Origin: Symsagittifera roscoffensis
Taxonomy: Eukaryota > Xenacoelomorpha > Acoela > Convolutidae
Direction of reading: 5' to 3'
DNA: 64,000 nucleotides
Assembly: GCF_963678635.1 (NCBI RefSeq)
Contig: NC_087067.1
Location: forward strand, 1,054,001-1,118,000
Shown here: one piece after another, positions 1 to 9,146 of the stretch
Numbering within the stretch: the stretch's first letter is position 1
Layout: every line of letters starts with the position of its first letter
Made by a program: the position numbers and the translations under genes
Notes under the pieces: generated by a model
The model's input: only the letters and a program-made list of their open reading frames with translations
Databases searched by the model: none
Told to the model about the DNA's origin: nothing

Positions 1-3000
1 TAGTGGCATTTGATTGTATGCACTATTCATATCGGCGGTTGTAAAGTATTTGCCGTTTATTTTTGTTAAAATAACTTGTATTGGTTCAATGGGCCAATTA
101 CATTTTGATTCATCTATGAGTGAATTGAGGTATCTAGCGTCGAGAACGATTTTTAATGATTCTCCTTTAGCTAGAATGATAACGGGGTTGATAAATGTGT
201 TGCCTTTTGGTTGTTCTTCTTTATTAACTGGTGATATAATGTTGTATTGTTCTAAAATATCGAGTAATCTGTTCACTTTATCATGTAAGTGAATTGGTAC
301 TTTACTTGCTCTCTGTTTTTTGAAAACTGCGTCTGGTTTTAACGGGAGATGTAGTGATGAACTGATTTTCCCAACATCGAATTTTGATGTTGCATAGACT
401 GATGAATATTTAATTAGCTGTTTGGCTAATTTTTCGAATTCGTCTTGTGTTATTTGTGAATGTTGGAAATTAAACATTGTTAAAAATTTTTGTTGGTCCT
501 CTGTGTAGTTACTTATGTTGAATGTAGGTTTGAAATATGGAGTTTTTGTGAAATAATCCGTATTTCTGTTTTCGTTACTTATTATATTATTTATAGATAA
601 TTCTTCATTAAGAATTGTAGATTGGCAAATATCTAGTAATTGGAGTATATTATTTACGCGATAGGCTTTTTCGTGTATTGGTGATATTGTAGCGTTGGTT
701 TCGCAATATCCTAAAAGTCCTAAAGGTAATGTTACTTGGTAAGGTGTGTTGTTATAGACATGTAAGGAAATGATATCGGAATTCGAATTTTTCAAATATT
801 TTATGGATGAGATTGTGATTTTGAAAAATTTGTGAATAGGTTTGAATTCAAATTCTGACATATAAAATTTTTGTTTGTTTTGCTCTTTATCATATTGGTG
901 AACTTGTTTGATGGAAAAATTATAGATATTTCCTGATAGTGGTTTCAAGTGTTTTCTTTGTTGGTTAAATATCGGGTAGAATTTTGAAAAGAATGGTGGT
1001 TGTTTATTTAATCTTTGAAAAAATGTTAAGGATGTTTCTTTTGTTTTTGTATATTTATCTTTGATTAATATTTTACTATTTAGTATGTTAATTGTTGGTA
1101 TATACTTCGAAATAAATGGTATTCCAATGATATTATATTTAATATCAGTGATATGGAATATTTGTTTAAATGGCTTATTTAAAATTTTGCTTTGTTCCAT
1201 TGTTCTGGTGGGGAGGAGAAATAATTGGATTTTTCCGTAGTTTATCAATGTTGATCCTTGTGCTGTTGCTAACTTACTGGAGGTTTCAATAGGTGTTAGC
1301 TTTGGGTGTAAAGTTTTTATTTCATTCCATGTGGGGATGTTTATTATGTTTGATTCTGCTCCTGAATCAATTAAAAAATCTATTTCAAGGTCTGGTGGTT
1401 GAAATTCTTTATTTCTTGGGCTTTCTAAGAGAAATGGTATTGTCCAAATTTTTTCTTTGGGTTGTTCTTTTTGTATATTTTGATAAATGTGGTTTGTATT
1501 CAAGCATTTTGTTTTGGTATTTTTATTGGTTTGATTTGTAGTGTTAATCTCATTTGTTTCTTGCGTCGTTGGTGTGGAATTTATGGGTGTAGTGTAATAA
1601 TTTTGAAGAAATTCTGATTGATTTTCATATATGTGTGATGGAAAGGGTTGTTCATATATGACAGATTCATAGTCATTTTCGACTTTTATCATATTGATAG
1701 AAAGAGTGTTTTCAGTATCACTTTCTGAATCTGATGATGTACAGTTTATTTGATTGAGTTGTAACGTATCAGTTACTGTGTCATCAATACCTGGAGGGTC
1801 TGATGTTGTTTCTGGGTTAGATTGTACTTGATTGATTTGTCTTTGATGTTTAGGTGTACTACTTCTGTGGCGATTATTAGAATTATTATAGTTATTATTA
1901 TTCCGGTGTGGTGATTGGGAATAATTTCTATAACGATTATTATAACTTGAGTGTCGATTTTGTGAATTATTTCGCGATCTGTTTTGGTAATTATTGTTTG
2001 GTCTGTTATAGTTCGATCTATTATATGAGTTATTCCTTGATTGATTGTTCGGGTAATTCTGGTTTCGGTTGTTTGAATAACTTCTATTTCGATTATAGGA
2101 GTAGTTTCTATTCCTATTGTATGATGAATTTCGTGATTGGTTGTTTGGATAGTAGTTATTTCTTGGTTGGGAATTAGATCTAGAAACAAATCGTTGTGTA
2201 TTTGAATTTGATCTGGAGTAGTTATTTCGACTATTTGGTCTATTGTAGTGATTTTGTGATGAATTATACGTGTTTCTTCGTTCTGGTGATCTTCCTCTAT
2301 AACTTGAGTTATATGGTGATTGATTTCTTGTATAATTTGTATTGTTCGGGAGTGGTTTTCCTGAACTGTTGTTGCTGTGGACTGTTTTGTTCGGTAGATT
2401 TTGATCTTTTTTCATGTATTGATAGAATGATTTATTTGGTTCTTTATATTTTTGAGGTTTATTTTGATTGTCTTGCTGTTTTTGTCTACATTCGGAAATA
2501 CTATGTCCGTATCGTCGGCAATAATTACACCATTTTTTGAAAGATGGTTTGCCTTTGAAGTTTGGGTTCTTTTCATAAATATTGAGTATTTCAGTGATTT
2601 TTTCAACGAGGTCTGTCTCTGATTCCTGTATATTATTAATATTAGTGGGAGTCGTTTCAATTCTGTTAACGTATTGTAATTTCAGATTTTCCGTTTCTTC
2701 TAGTTTCATCGTGATTTCTGCTTGTTCTAATTTGTCTACTAGTTTTCGAAAATCTAAATCGGGTTCTCGAATTGAAGAAGGATGGGATGCTCTCTTTTTT
2801 ATTGCTATTTTCCTTAATTGTGGTGTTAAGGTCATCATTAAGATTTCTGTCATCTTTGTGTTTTTATAGTCATGTGTATTTAGTGAGTATGCTTTTCGAA
2901 CTAGTGTTTCGATTCGTACTGCTATTTGCTTGATGGTTTCGTTTGGTAATCTGCGAATTTCATTACATAAAACTCTTTGTTGTTGTTTGTTTCTTTCGGA

Positions 3001-5052
3001 GTCAAACATTTTTGAAAATTCTTGTGTAAACCTTTTCCAGTTTGATTTTATTTCTAGAGGTAGTACTGAAAACCATTTTTGGGCTGCGCCATCTAAGGTT
3101 GTTTGTATTAACGCTGTGCGTCGATGTATCCAGTTTTGATGTAGTGGCGTATTAATTGGTTCAGGTCCAATATTTAAAATCAGGTTTGCTGTTACTGCAT
3201 TTAAATAATCTTCTACAGAATATTCAGGGTCTGTTCCTGTGAAAACCATTAAAGGTTTGTTTGATGTTATTGATGATCCACCCATAAGGTATGGATTCAT
3301 TGTCATTTGTAATGATTCTGCTGCATTTGGCATTTGAGAAAAATTTGAAAGTTGGTTTCTTGTTATTTCATGTTGTTGGAGATAATATGGGAGTGGTATT
3401 TCATTTTGCATTTGTGATGCTTGATACGAGTGTGTAGTCATTGGATTTTGTTGTTGAATTGGTTGAAAGGATTGTGTATTAATTAGATTTTGTTGTTGAA
3501 TTGGTTGTTGATGTTGTGCATCTATTGGTTGTGGAGAAAAATTTCTATGATTTGTACGTGTTTTCTGTATTCCTTGTCTACGATATTCTTGAGTATTTTG
3601 TGCAAATATATCTGGTTGTAAGAAATCATCATCTGAGGATAAATAATCCATTTGATAAGATGTCTGTTTTTTATTTTTATTTTGTTGAAAAAATGGGTAA
3701 TTTTCACTGTGATCCTGTGGAGGATTTGGTTGAAAATTTTTGGAATTATATTGGGCCGTTGGGTTATCCCAGTTTCGAGGTTTTGTATATTGATTAAAAT
3801 TTCTTTGTGGTTGATAATTTGTTTTTGACGGATGTGTATAATTATAATTATGGTCTGCAAAGTTGTTTCTAGTGAATGTTTTGTGTGTTTTTGATGGTAT
3901 TGTCATGGGTCTATATGTTTGGTAATCCATATGTGAATATTTAGGGGCAACCGAAGGTTTAACGGTTGATTGTAAGGTTACCTGTGTTTGTGAAGGATTT
4001 GTATTTCTTGGTGTTGTTAAATTTGGGCGTATTGGTGAAATACTTTGTTGTGTAGTTGTTGTGTGTACAATTTCTTCATTTATGAAGTGTGATGGTGTCT
4101 GGATATCTTGTTGAGTAAGATTCCTAGTTCCATTGAGGTTTTCATTGTGTATAACTGTAGAGTTTAAACTATTATTTTGTGTATCGGGTAAAAATGTATT
4201 ATAGTTTAATGGTGTTGCATCAATGGTTAATGGTATTACTTTTACATAATCTCTTATGTAAGATATCGTACTTATTGCTTGACTTGAGATTGATTGTGGG
4301 AAGCTTATAAATGCGGGATGAGACCATTCGGGGTCCCAAACATAATCTGATTGTTCTGTGATAGCTGTATCATCGTTCGAGTTTTGGGGTCTAAAATTTT
4401 TTCTTGCTTGTGCAATTAAATCAATATTGTGTGTAAAATAATCTATTATGAACCATGCCAAAATTTTTTGTAGATCGTGTTTTGTATGTTGTGAAACGTC
4501 GTCTTTCGTGAAATTTTCTTTAATGATGTTTAAATAACTAGAGAGTAGTGTGATTTCATGTCGTACTTTCAAATGTTTAGATGTTTCTGTCGGTGAGACA
4601 TTTGTTATTGGGATTTCGTTTTCTAATATCGAAATATAACTATATATTATTGCGAAAACTTCATTGGTGAATATGGAGTTTGCTCTTTGTGAGTTATGAT
4701 ATTGGATGCTTTTTATATATTCTGAAAAAACTTTTGAAAATTCTAAATCAAGATCGTCTGTTTGAATTGTATATTTTCTATTATTATGGTTTGGTGAGGT
4801 GAATTCTATGGAGTAGATTCCATACTGTTGTGTTATGTTGCATATATCTTTTAGATAGTGATCTATGATTTGTCTTTTGATTTTTACATCGGGGAACTCT
4901 GTTTTACATGGACTGATTCCGGGTTCAAATAAATTTACGAGTAAATTTTGACAAAATATGTGTTGTCCTCTATCAGTATCTGCGTCTACTATAAAAGGAA
5001 AGATTTCATCATCATCTGGAGTTTCTTCACCTGGAGTGTGCGTTGAGCTCAT
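1..5052 (-). CDS. gag-pol: Gag-Pol polyprotein of a Ty3/gypsy-like LTR retrotransposon (partial, runs off window)
   Basis: An uninterrupted frame starts at ATG 5052-5050 and is still open at position 1 (1684 codons). I see, in order: about 600 residues rich in Gln/Asn/Thr with no recognised domain; a capsid-like segment from about residue 605 with retrotransposon-Gag character (GAAQKWFSVL, WKRFTQEFSKMF, about 655-690); a zinc knuckle C-x2-C-x4-H-x4-C at about 842-855; an Asn/Tyr/Arg/Ser-rich tract at about 885-1063; an aspartic protease with DSGA near residue 1229 and IIGIPF about 80 residues later; then reverse transcriptase with LKIVLDAR (about 1634-1641) and YFTTADMNSAYNQMPL at the window edge. 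The YxDD box, RNase H and integrase should lie outside the window. No stop or frameshift was seen, so this copy may be young. The Gag part is unusually long for the group. Family assignment is from motifs read by eye. Confidence 0.88.
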   Translation of the reverse strand, partial: MSSTHTPGEETPDDDEIFPFIVDADTDRGQHIFCQNLLVNLFEPGISPCKTEFPDVKIKRQIIDHYLKDICNITQQYGIYSIEFTSPNHNNRKYTIQTDDLDLEFSKVFSEYIKSIQYHNSQRANSIFTNEVFAIIYSYISILENEIPITNVSPTETSKHLKVRHEITLLSSYLNIIKENFTKDDVSQHTKHDLQKILAWFIIDYFTHNIDLIAQARKNFRPQNSNDDTAITEQSDYVWDPEWSHPAFISFPQSISSQAISTISYIRDYVKVIPLTIDATPLNYNTFLPDTQNNSLNSTVIHNENLNGTRNLTQQDIQTPSHFINEEIVHTTTTQQSISPIRPNLTTPRNTNPSQTQVTLQSTVKPSVAPKYSHMDYQTYRPMTIPSKTHKTFTRNNFADHNYNYTHPSKTNYQPQRNFNQYTKPRNWDNPTAQYNSKNFQPNPPQDHSENYPFFQQNKNKKQTSYQMDYLSSDDDFLQPDIFAQNTQEYRRQGIQKTRTNHRNFSPQPIDAQHQQPIQQQNLINTQSFQPIQQQNPMTTHSYQASQMQNEIPLPYYLQQHEITRNQLSNFSQMPNAAESLQMTMNPYLMGGSSITSNKPLMVFTGTDPEYSVEDYLNAVTANLILNIGPEPINTPLHQNWIHRRTALIQTTLDGAAQKWFSVLPLEIKSNWKRFTQEFSKMFDSERNKQQQRVLCNEIRRLPNETIKQIAVRIETLVRKAYSLNTHDYKNTKMTEILMMTLTPQLRKIAIKKRASHPSSIREPDLDFRKLVDKLEQAEITMKLEETENLKLQYVNRIETTPTNINNIQESETDLVEKITEILNIYEKNPNFKGKPSFKKWCNYCRRYGHSISECRQKQQDNQNKPQKYKEPNKSFYQYMKKDQNLPNKTVHSNNSSGKPLPNNTNYTRNQSPYNSSYRGRSPERRNTYNSSQNHYNRPNSRNNYSRSNSNTQRFVSRSNSQPRNNYYPNNQSRNSSYNRNRNYSYNRNRSYSNNRNQNYPNNQSRNNSYNRSNYNRPNNNYQNRSRNNSQNRHSSYNNRYRNYSQSPHRNNNNYNNSNNRHRSSTPKHQRQINQVQSNPETTSDPPGIDDTVTDTLQLNQINCTSSDSESDTENTLSINMIKVENDYESVIYEQPFPSHIYENQSEFLQNYYTTPINSTPTTQETNEINTTNQTNKNTKTKCLNTNHIYQNIQKEQPKEKIWTIPFLLESPRNKEFQPPDLEIDFLIDSGAESNIINIPTWNEIKTLHPKLTPIETSSKLATAQGSTLINYGKIQLFLLPTRTMEQSKILNKPFKQIFHITDIKYNIIGIPFISKYIPTINILNSKILIKDKYTKTKETSLTFFQRLNKQPPFFSKFYPIFNQQRKHLKPLSGNIYNFSIKQVHQYDKEQNKQKFYMSEFEFKPIHKFFKITISSIKYLKNSNSDIISLHVYNNTPYQVTLPLGLLGYCETNATISPIHEKAYRVNNILQLLDICQSTILNEELSINNIISNENRNTDYFTKTPYFKPTFNISNYTEDQQKFLTMFNFQHSQITQDEFEKLAKQLIKYSSVYATSKFDVGKISSSLHLPLKPDAVFKKQRASKVPIHLHDKVNRLLDILEQYNIISPVNKEEQPKGNTFINPVIILAKGESLKIVLDARYLNSLIDESKCNWPIEPIQVILTKINGKYFTTADMNSAYNQMPL

Positions 5053-5494
5053 TTTTTCGTTCGATGACTGTTAATATGTAATTATTAATGTGTCGAATTG
5101 GTTGATTCCAATTGTATAAATGTACTGGTTTGTGTTTATACTGCTTTTTTATTCTTCTTTTTCCTCTTTTTGATGAATTTGAAGTTGTTTCTGAGTCAGA
5201 AAAATATAATTGATCGTGAAGTGGGTAATTTTTATCTATTGATTCTTTTAGTTTGTAAAGTTCGTCTAAACTGTTGGTTTCTGATTCTGAAAATGCGTTT
5301 CGATTTTTTGAAAATCTTTTTCGTGTTATTTGTCTTTGTTTCGTTATTATTTTTCTTTTTAGTGTTTGTCGTTTTGTTCGAATGTATCCAACTGTTTGTG
5401 TATGAGGTGTGATTACAAGGTCGTATTTTTTGTTATCTATTTCACAATTGTGTAAAACGATTGTTTGTTTATTTCCTAGGTTTTTAAATGACAT
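5027..5494 (-). CDS. small basic upstream ORF of the same retrotransposon (155 aa)
   Basis: This ORF of 155 codons precedes the Gag-Pol frame. Its stop lies 26 bases inside the Gag-Pol ORF, which is in the +1 frame relative to it. The overlap holds a run of six A (codons CGA AAA AAT) immediately before and within the Gag-Pol ATG. The protein is rich in Lys/Arg in its first half (RKRIITKQRQITRKRF-like composition), followed by an acidic Ser/Glu stretch (SESETNS, SDSETTSNSS) and a second basic patch (KRGKRRIKKQ), and ends NNYILTVIERKNELNAHSR. No domain was recognised. It might be a nucleic-acid-binding accessory protein, or an N-terminal Gag portion joined to the rest by +1 frameshifting. The overlap also fits termination-reinitiation. 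A minus-1 slip at the A run would hit an immediate TGA, so that route is excluded. Confidence 0.6.
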   Translation of the reverse strand: MSFKNLGNKQTIVLHNCEIDNKKYDLVITPHTQTVGYIRTKRQTLKRKIITKQRQITRKRFSKNRNAFSESETNSLDELYKLKESIDKNYPLHDQLYFSDSETTSNSSKRGKRRIKKQYKHKPVHLYNWNQPIRHINNYILTVIERKNELNAHSR

Positions 5495-6747
5495 AAGGTT
5501 TAGAATGACGGATGCAAAAGGTTGTTAAATGATTTCTATTTTCCTAAACTGTTAGTTCTTACGATTTTTTGGTTAGCTTAACCTGGGTCTATTTGTTCAG
5601 GGTTGGAGAGAAAAGTATATCGATTCCGAAGAATGATTTTTTACTTTCTCGTGGCTAGTATAAGTTAAGGTGTTAACTTACTTAATCTTACTTAGGGGTA
5701 GTGATTGTGTTCAAGGGTTGGAGAATAGTAAATCGATCCACAAGGTTCAGGTATAATTAGAACGCGAGTAGTTCGTTAGATACTATTTTAAACTTACTAA
5801 GTCTAAGATTTATCCTGGGTCTGGTAAGAGGGGGGGTCAAGTGAAGGATGAATAACCGAAGTTCTTCACTGTTTATCCTAATTTGAATGATTAGTTTTGT
5901 TTAAAAATTTCTATTAGTCTTAGGTCTTTAGAAAGGGTTGGGTAGTGAATCGACGTTTGAGGTCGTTAGACACTAATTAAGTGGGTGGGGGAGAACAAAG
6001 TTGTTCTGTTTGATCCAAGGATAAGCCTTGATGATCAAATTTGAAATTTAATTAAGTAGAAAATGATTTAAGATCCAAGGATAAGCCTTGATGATCTGGT
6101 TTTAAAATTAAGTGAATTTAAGTTTTAATAAATTTTTAAATGTGTGTAAAGGAAAGATTTAGTGTTTTGATGATATTAGTGGGTTTATGATTGCTGTTAT
6201 GTTTTAGATGATGGAGCTGGAACAACAGGATGATTTATGATTACTAACCATTTATTGTCATGCTACTAATTTTTATTTTTATTTTTCAATAAATATTTTT
6301 CAAACATGTTTTGTATATTACTGCAGAATTTTAGGAAAACGATCTTAGATCTTTTTATCAATCGTTATTGTATATTAATAATTTTGTTTAGCGCCTGAAA
6401 TGATTTTGAAGATTAACTTCAAGGTTTTATGTTTGCAAATGAAAATCTAAATTCATTGCCAGTAATATTCTAAATATAAAAGTTTGTTCTGGTTTTTGCT
6501 TAACTATCATATAGCTATATGGCAAGTTTCTACTTTGTCGTATGTCGTCTCTGGTTCGAGGTCTTCTTCCAATTCCGGGTAGTTCTGTTATGGTTCGGAA
6601 TATTGGCTCTGATCTATTGAGTCGTAGAGACATTTCGATTAAATTATTGTCGTATAACATTTTGTAAATGTTTTTGTCTAATTTCTAATCTATTTTGGTT
6701 AACTCTAAGCTATTAAGGTCTTGTTCGAGACTTATGGTCGCACCAGA
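5495..6747 (-). other. long 5' leader of the retrotransposon with internal repeats
   Basis: This is about 1.25 kb between the candidate primer-binding site and the first ORF. It holds two near-identical copies of GATCCAAGGATAAGCCTTGAT (about 6011 and 6071), each able to form a small hairpin (CAAGG / CCTTG). It also holds three diverged copies of a block containing GGGTTGGAGA (about 5602, 5713 and 5937) followed by a TCGAT motif. These could be packaging or translation signals. A 77-codon ORF (6427-6660, minus) lies in the leader; I cannot tell whether it is coding. Confidence 0.45.
6723..6745 (-). promoter_or_regulatory. candidate primer-binding site
   Basis: The minus strand reads TGGTGCGACC onward, two bases after the proposed LTR end. 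Its reverse complement ends GGTCGCACCA, like a tRNA 3' end with CCA, and has GTTCGA at about the place a T-loop would occupy. The tRNA was not identified, and the T-stem pairing is imperfect. Confidence 0.4.
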
Positions 6748-7048
6748 TGAGTTAGGACCGATGTGGTTAACTCATAGAGTAATTTCGGATAGGGTACACC
6801 GTCTGCTCGTCACGCTATCTTATTTTCGGCCGGATAGATTCGTGCAACTTCTTAGTCTAATACCGATCCTAATCTTACTCTTATACTATCTAGTCTCAGG
6901 TTGTTTAACTAGTCTCTGCTAGGCTCAATAGATCTAGGGTATACTGGTTTATTGCGGCTGCTGAAGTGCTCGGGAGAGTCCAACTAATTTCTAAGTTAAA
7001 TTCAAATCTCTCTGGTGCTGAAATTACAAGTAACTTCAGCACTTACAA
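6748..7048 (-). repeat. candidate 5' LTR of the retrotransposon at the left edge
   Basis: Read on the minus strand this 301-bp segment begins TGTAAGTGCTGAAG and ends CCTAACTCA, giving the TG...CA ends expected of an LTR. It is followed after two bases (TC) by TGGTGCGACC, which looks like a tRNA primer-binding site. It contains a TATA-like TAGTATAAGAG near 6885. The partner LTR lies outside the window, so the boundaries are inferred only from this layout. Confidence 0.45.
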
Positions 7049-7189
7049 ATAAGTGGGTTGTTAGTTAGATGGATCATGATTGGTTAATATTAAATACTTT
7101 ACATTGGTAAAACATTTAATTTATCCAATCATAAAATGTAGTTTAGATCAGGTTCCAATTTGAAAAATTCTCAAAGGAAGCTGAATTTT

Positions 7190-7607
7190 CAAAAAAATAT
7201 ATTTAATTTTATTTCGACCGTTTTTTGTCTGGACCAGGTTGATTTTTCGAGCGTTCCCAAATTAACCCTGAAGACTTTATTTCTGCATCGCATCGCAGCC
7301 AAATTTTTGAAAAAGAGGCCAAAATGACGCTCTAAGGATCTTTTAAGAGCTTTTGACTAAAACGCAATTTTTTATTCGCGCTTCCCTCAAAATTATTAGG
7401 TATTGGTGCCAAAGGCGCGTTTAGAAAAATTTCGAAGAGTTGTCCGACCCAAACTTGATGTATAATAGTACAAAAGGTGGAAAGTGAAATTTAGGACCTT
7501 TAGGATGGTCAAGGGAAAACTCTAAAAAGCGGAGCATCCTTCTTCCCCTCTTCGACTCAGTAGCGGATGTAGAAGGAAGTGGGAAGTGGGGGGGGGGGGG
7601 GGGGGGG
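7190..7607. mobile_element. decayed hAT-type MITE remnants plus 20-base G tract
   Basis: The segment has diagnostic pieces of a short element family found complete at 32161-32572: a 'gcgct...ccctcaaaattattaggtattggtgccaaaggcgc' style core (about 7379-7420), and a terminal-like GTAGCGGATGTAGAAGG at 7561. It ends in an uninterrupted run of 20 G (7588-7607). Ends and target-site duplication are not recognisable, so this is a degraded copy or two fragments. Confidence 0.4.
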
Positions 7608-7740
7608 AGAGACGCTCGGAATCTTCAGTTGTTCAAAAAACAATACAAAACAAAGCTGAAGTCGAAAATTATTTACAACCCCCCTCGCGATTGTTTTACA
7701 GTTGGAGCACTTGTTTAGCCAGTTGTTTTAAAAATCAATT

Positions 7741-8106
7741 ACAAGTGACTCATCCTTGTCTATTTTCTTAGTACTTCATGAGTTCAGTGCGCACTATTTA
7801 CACAAGTGACTCATCCTTGTCTATTTTCTTAGTACTTCATGAGTTCAGTGCGCACTATTTACACAAGTGACTCATCCTTGTCTATTTTCTTAGTACTTCA
7901 TGAGTTCAGTGCGCACTATTTACACAAGTGACTCATCCTTGTCTATTTTCTTAGTACTTCATGAGTTCAGTGCGCACTATTTACACAAGTGACTCATCCT
8001 TGTCTATTTTCTTAGTACTTCATGAGTTCAGTGCGCACTATTTACACAAGTGACTCATCCTTGTCTATTTTCTTAGTACTTCATGAGTTCAGTGCGCACT
8101 ATTTAC
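7741..8106. repeat. 61-bp tandem array, six identical copies
   Basis: The unit starts ACAAGTGACTCATCC and repeats at 7741, 7802, 7863, 7924, 7985 and 8046 with no differences seen between copies. Each unit holds TGACTCA, an AP-1-type site, and a pyrimidine-rich tract ending TTTTCTTAG that looks like a 3' splice site. The sequence diverges from the unit at 8107. Complete identity implies very recent expansion or homogenisation, or assembly collapse of a longer array. Confidence 0.95.
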
Positions 8107-8217
8107 ACGTGCAACTACATGCAGTGCCAGATAGCATGCAACACTTGGACTGCGAATGACGTCAGCATCCTCCGATATGACTCATCCGACAGGAACGACC
8201 ACCATCCGATCCATTGA
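8077..8217 (+). CDS. possible terminal exon, unknown protein (46 codons)
   Basis: Downstream of the acceptor-like TTGTCTATTTTCTTAG in the last 61-bp repeat, a frame stays open for 46 codons to TGA at 8215-8217. The peptide starts YFMSSVRTIYTCNYMQ and has four Cys (CNYMQC...C) in a stretch of higher GC than its surroundings. No upstream exon was found and the peptide matches nothing I recognise. A frame of this length can occur by chance. The stretch also contains a perfect TGACGTCA palindrome (8157-8164) and a further TGACTCA (8178-8184), so it could instead be regulatory. Confidence 0.28.
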   Translation, partial: YFMSSVRTIYTCNYMQCQIACNTWTANDVSILRYDSSDRNDHHPIH

Positions 8218-8500
8218 ACTTAATTAAGGCTCCAAATTAGACCAATCAAGTGTACGCAGAGAAGTCTTCTAGATTTTACATATATAGTAGGGTTGTGAAA
8301 GAAATCAGAAAAAAAATGATCAAGGAGCCTCAAAAGTTCAATTAATCCTTCTGTGGTCGTGGCGTCAGGAACTGTGTGTGTTATGACTACCCCTATGGAC
8401 AACTGTACCACTACTTGGACCACCCAATTGACACAGAACTGTCCACGCAAATATTCGCCGTCAGAGGTCATGATCACATTCAATGTCAATTAAGTTCAAT
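8216..8500. other. GC-richer stretch bounded by a 12-bp inverted repeat
   Basis: TTGAACTTAATT (8216-8227) recurs inverted as AATTAAGTTCAA (8489-8500). Between them 8346-8493 is open on the plus strand in two frames (one ends ...SEVMITFNVN then stop) and on the minus strand in one 89-codon frame. None resembles a known protein. It may be a small fold-back element, or an exon pair of the unknown plus-strand gene proposed at 8077. Confidence 0.3.
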
Positions 8501-8539
8501 TTGATGGCGGCATAAAAAATTTAAGTATTTTCGATAATG

Positions 8540-9146
8540 CACCGAGATAAAAATTTCATACAATTTCATACAAAAAATGACGAAAACAATGTCATACCCA
8601 AACAAAATGTTTTACCAAAACTTTTGTGTTGATGACGTATTTTTGGATACAAAATCATTGAATTATTTTCCCGTTTTTTTAAAAGTTTTTCTCAAAAACT
8701 ATCAAAAAAGCTTGTCGTTTTTATTGCATAAGCCTGAAGGCTTTGAGCAGTGCATGATTAATTAAAACTTGTAATCAGAAAAAAATTGCGACCTCGAAAG
8801 TTTTTGCCCAAATTTAGAATCATGCCGAAGACATCTATACTCAGATTATTTCCAATGCATTGTATATGCAGGACCATTAAACCTTTGGTGAATATAGCTT
8901 TGAGTAACCAGGGTCTTTCTCACTTGTGTTCGGTTTACGAGCAAAACCCAAAAACTTCGAGAAAAAATTAAATTTACTAAAACACAATTTTTTGATTTAT
9001 GGAAAAATGGTAAGCCTAACTAACATACATGAAAAATTACCAATTGTAAAACCTTCATGCACTTATCTGTACTTGCATGAAAGGTGAAATATAAGCATTT
9101 TTCCATTTATAAAAATTTTATGATTATCATTTTTGGTCAACCCGGG
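8540..9146. mobile_element. truncated MITE of the CCCGGGTTGACC family
   Basis: The right end GGTCAACCCGGG (9135-9146) is identical to the terminal repeat of the complete copy at 30011-30745. The body shares its ATACAATTTCATA and ATAAGCATTTTT motifs. The matching left terminal repeat is missing, so the left boundary is approximate. Confidence 0.5.

Noticed and set aside
1773-2189. 138-codon minus frame rich in Ile/Thr
   Set aside because: It is an out-of-frame reading of the Asn/Tyr/Arg/Ser repeats of the large Gag-Pol frame, so its regularity is a by-product.
5049-5058. Canonical minus-1 slippery site A-AAA-AAT between the two ORFs
   Set aside because: A minus-1 shift here meets TGA immediately, and the downstream ORF is in the +1 frame.
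7741-8106. CRISPR or coding repeat
   Set aside because: The units are fully identical with no spacers, and 61 bp is not a multiple of three.
8220-8489. 89-codon minus frame as the missing TM6-TM7 exon of the receptor
   Set aside because: It is only moderately hydrophobic and lacks the expected family landmarks and a phase-0 acceptor; not enough to call.
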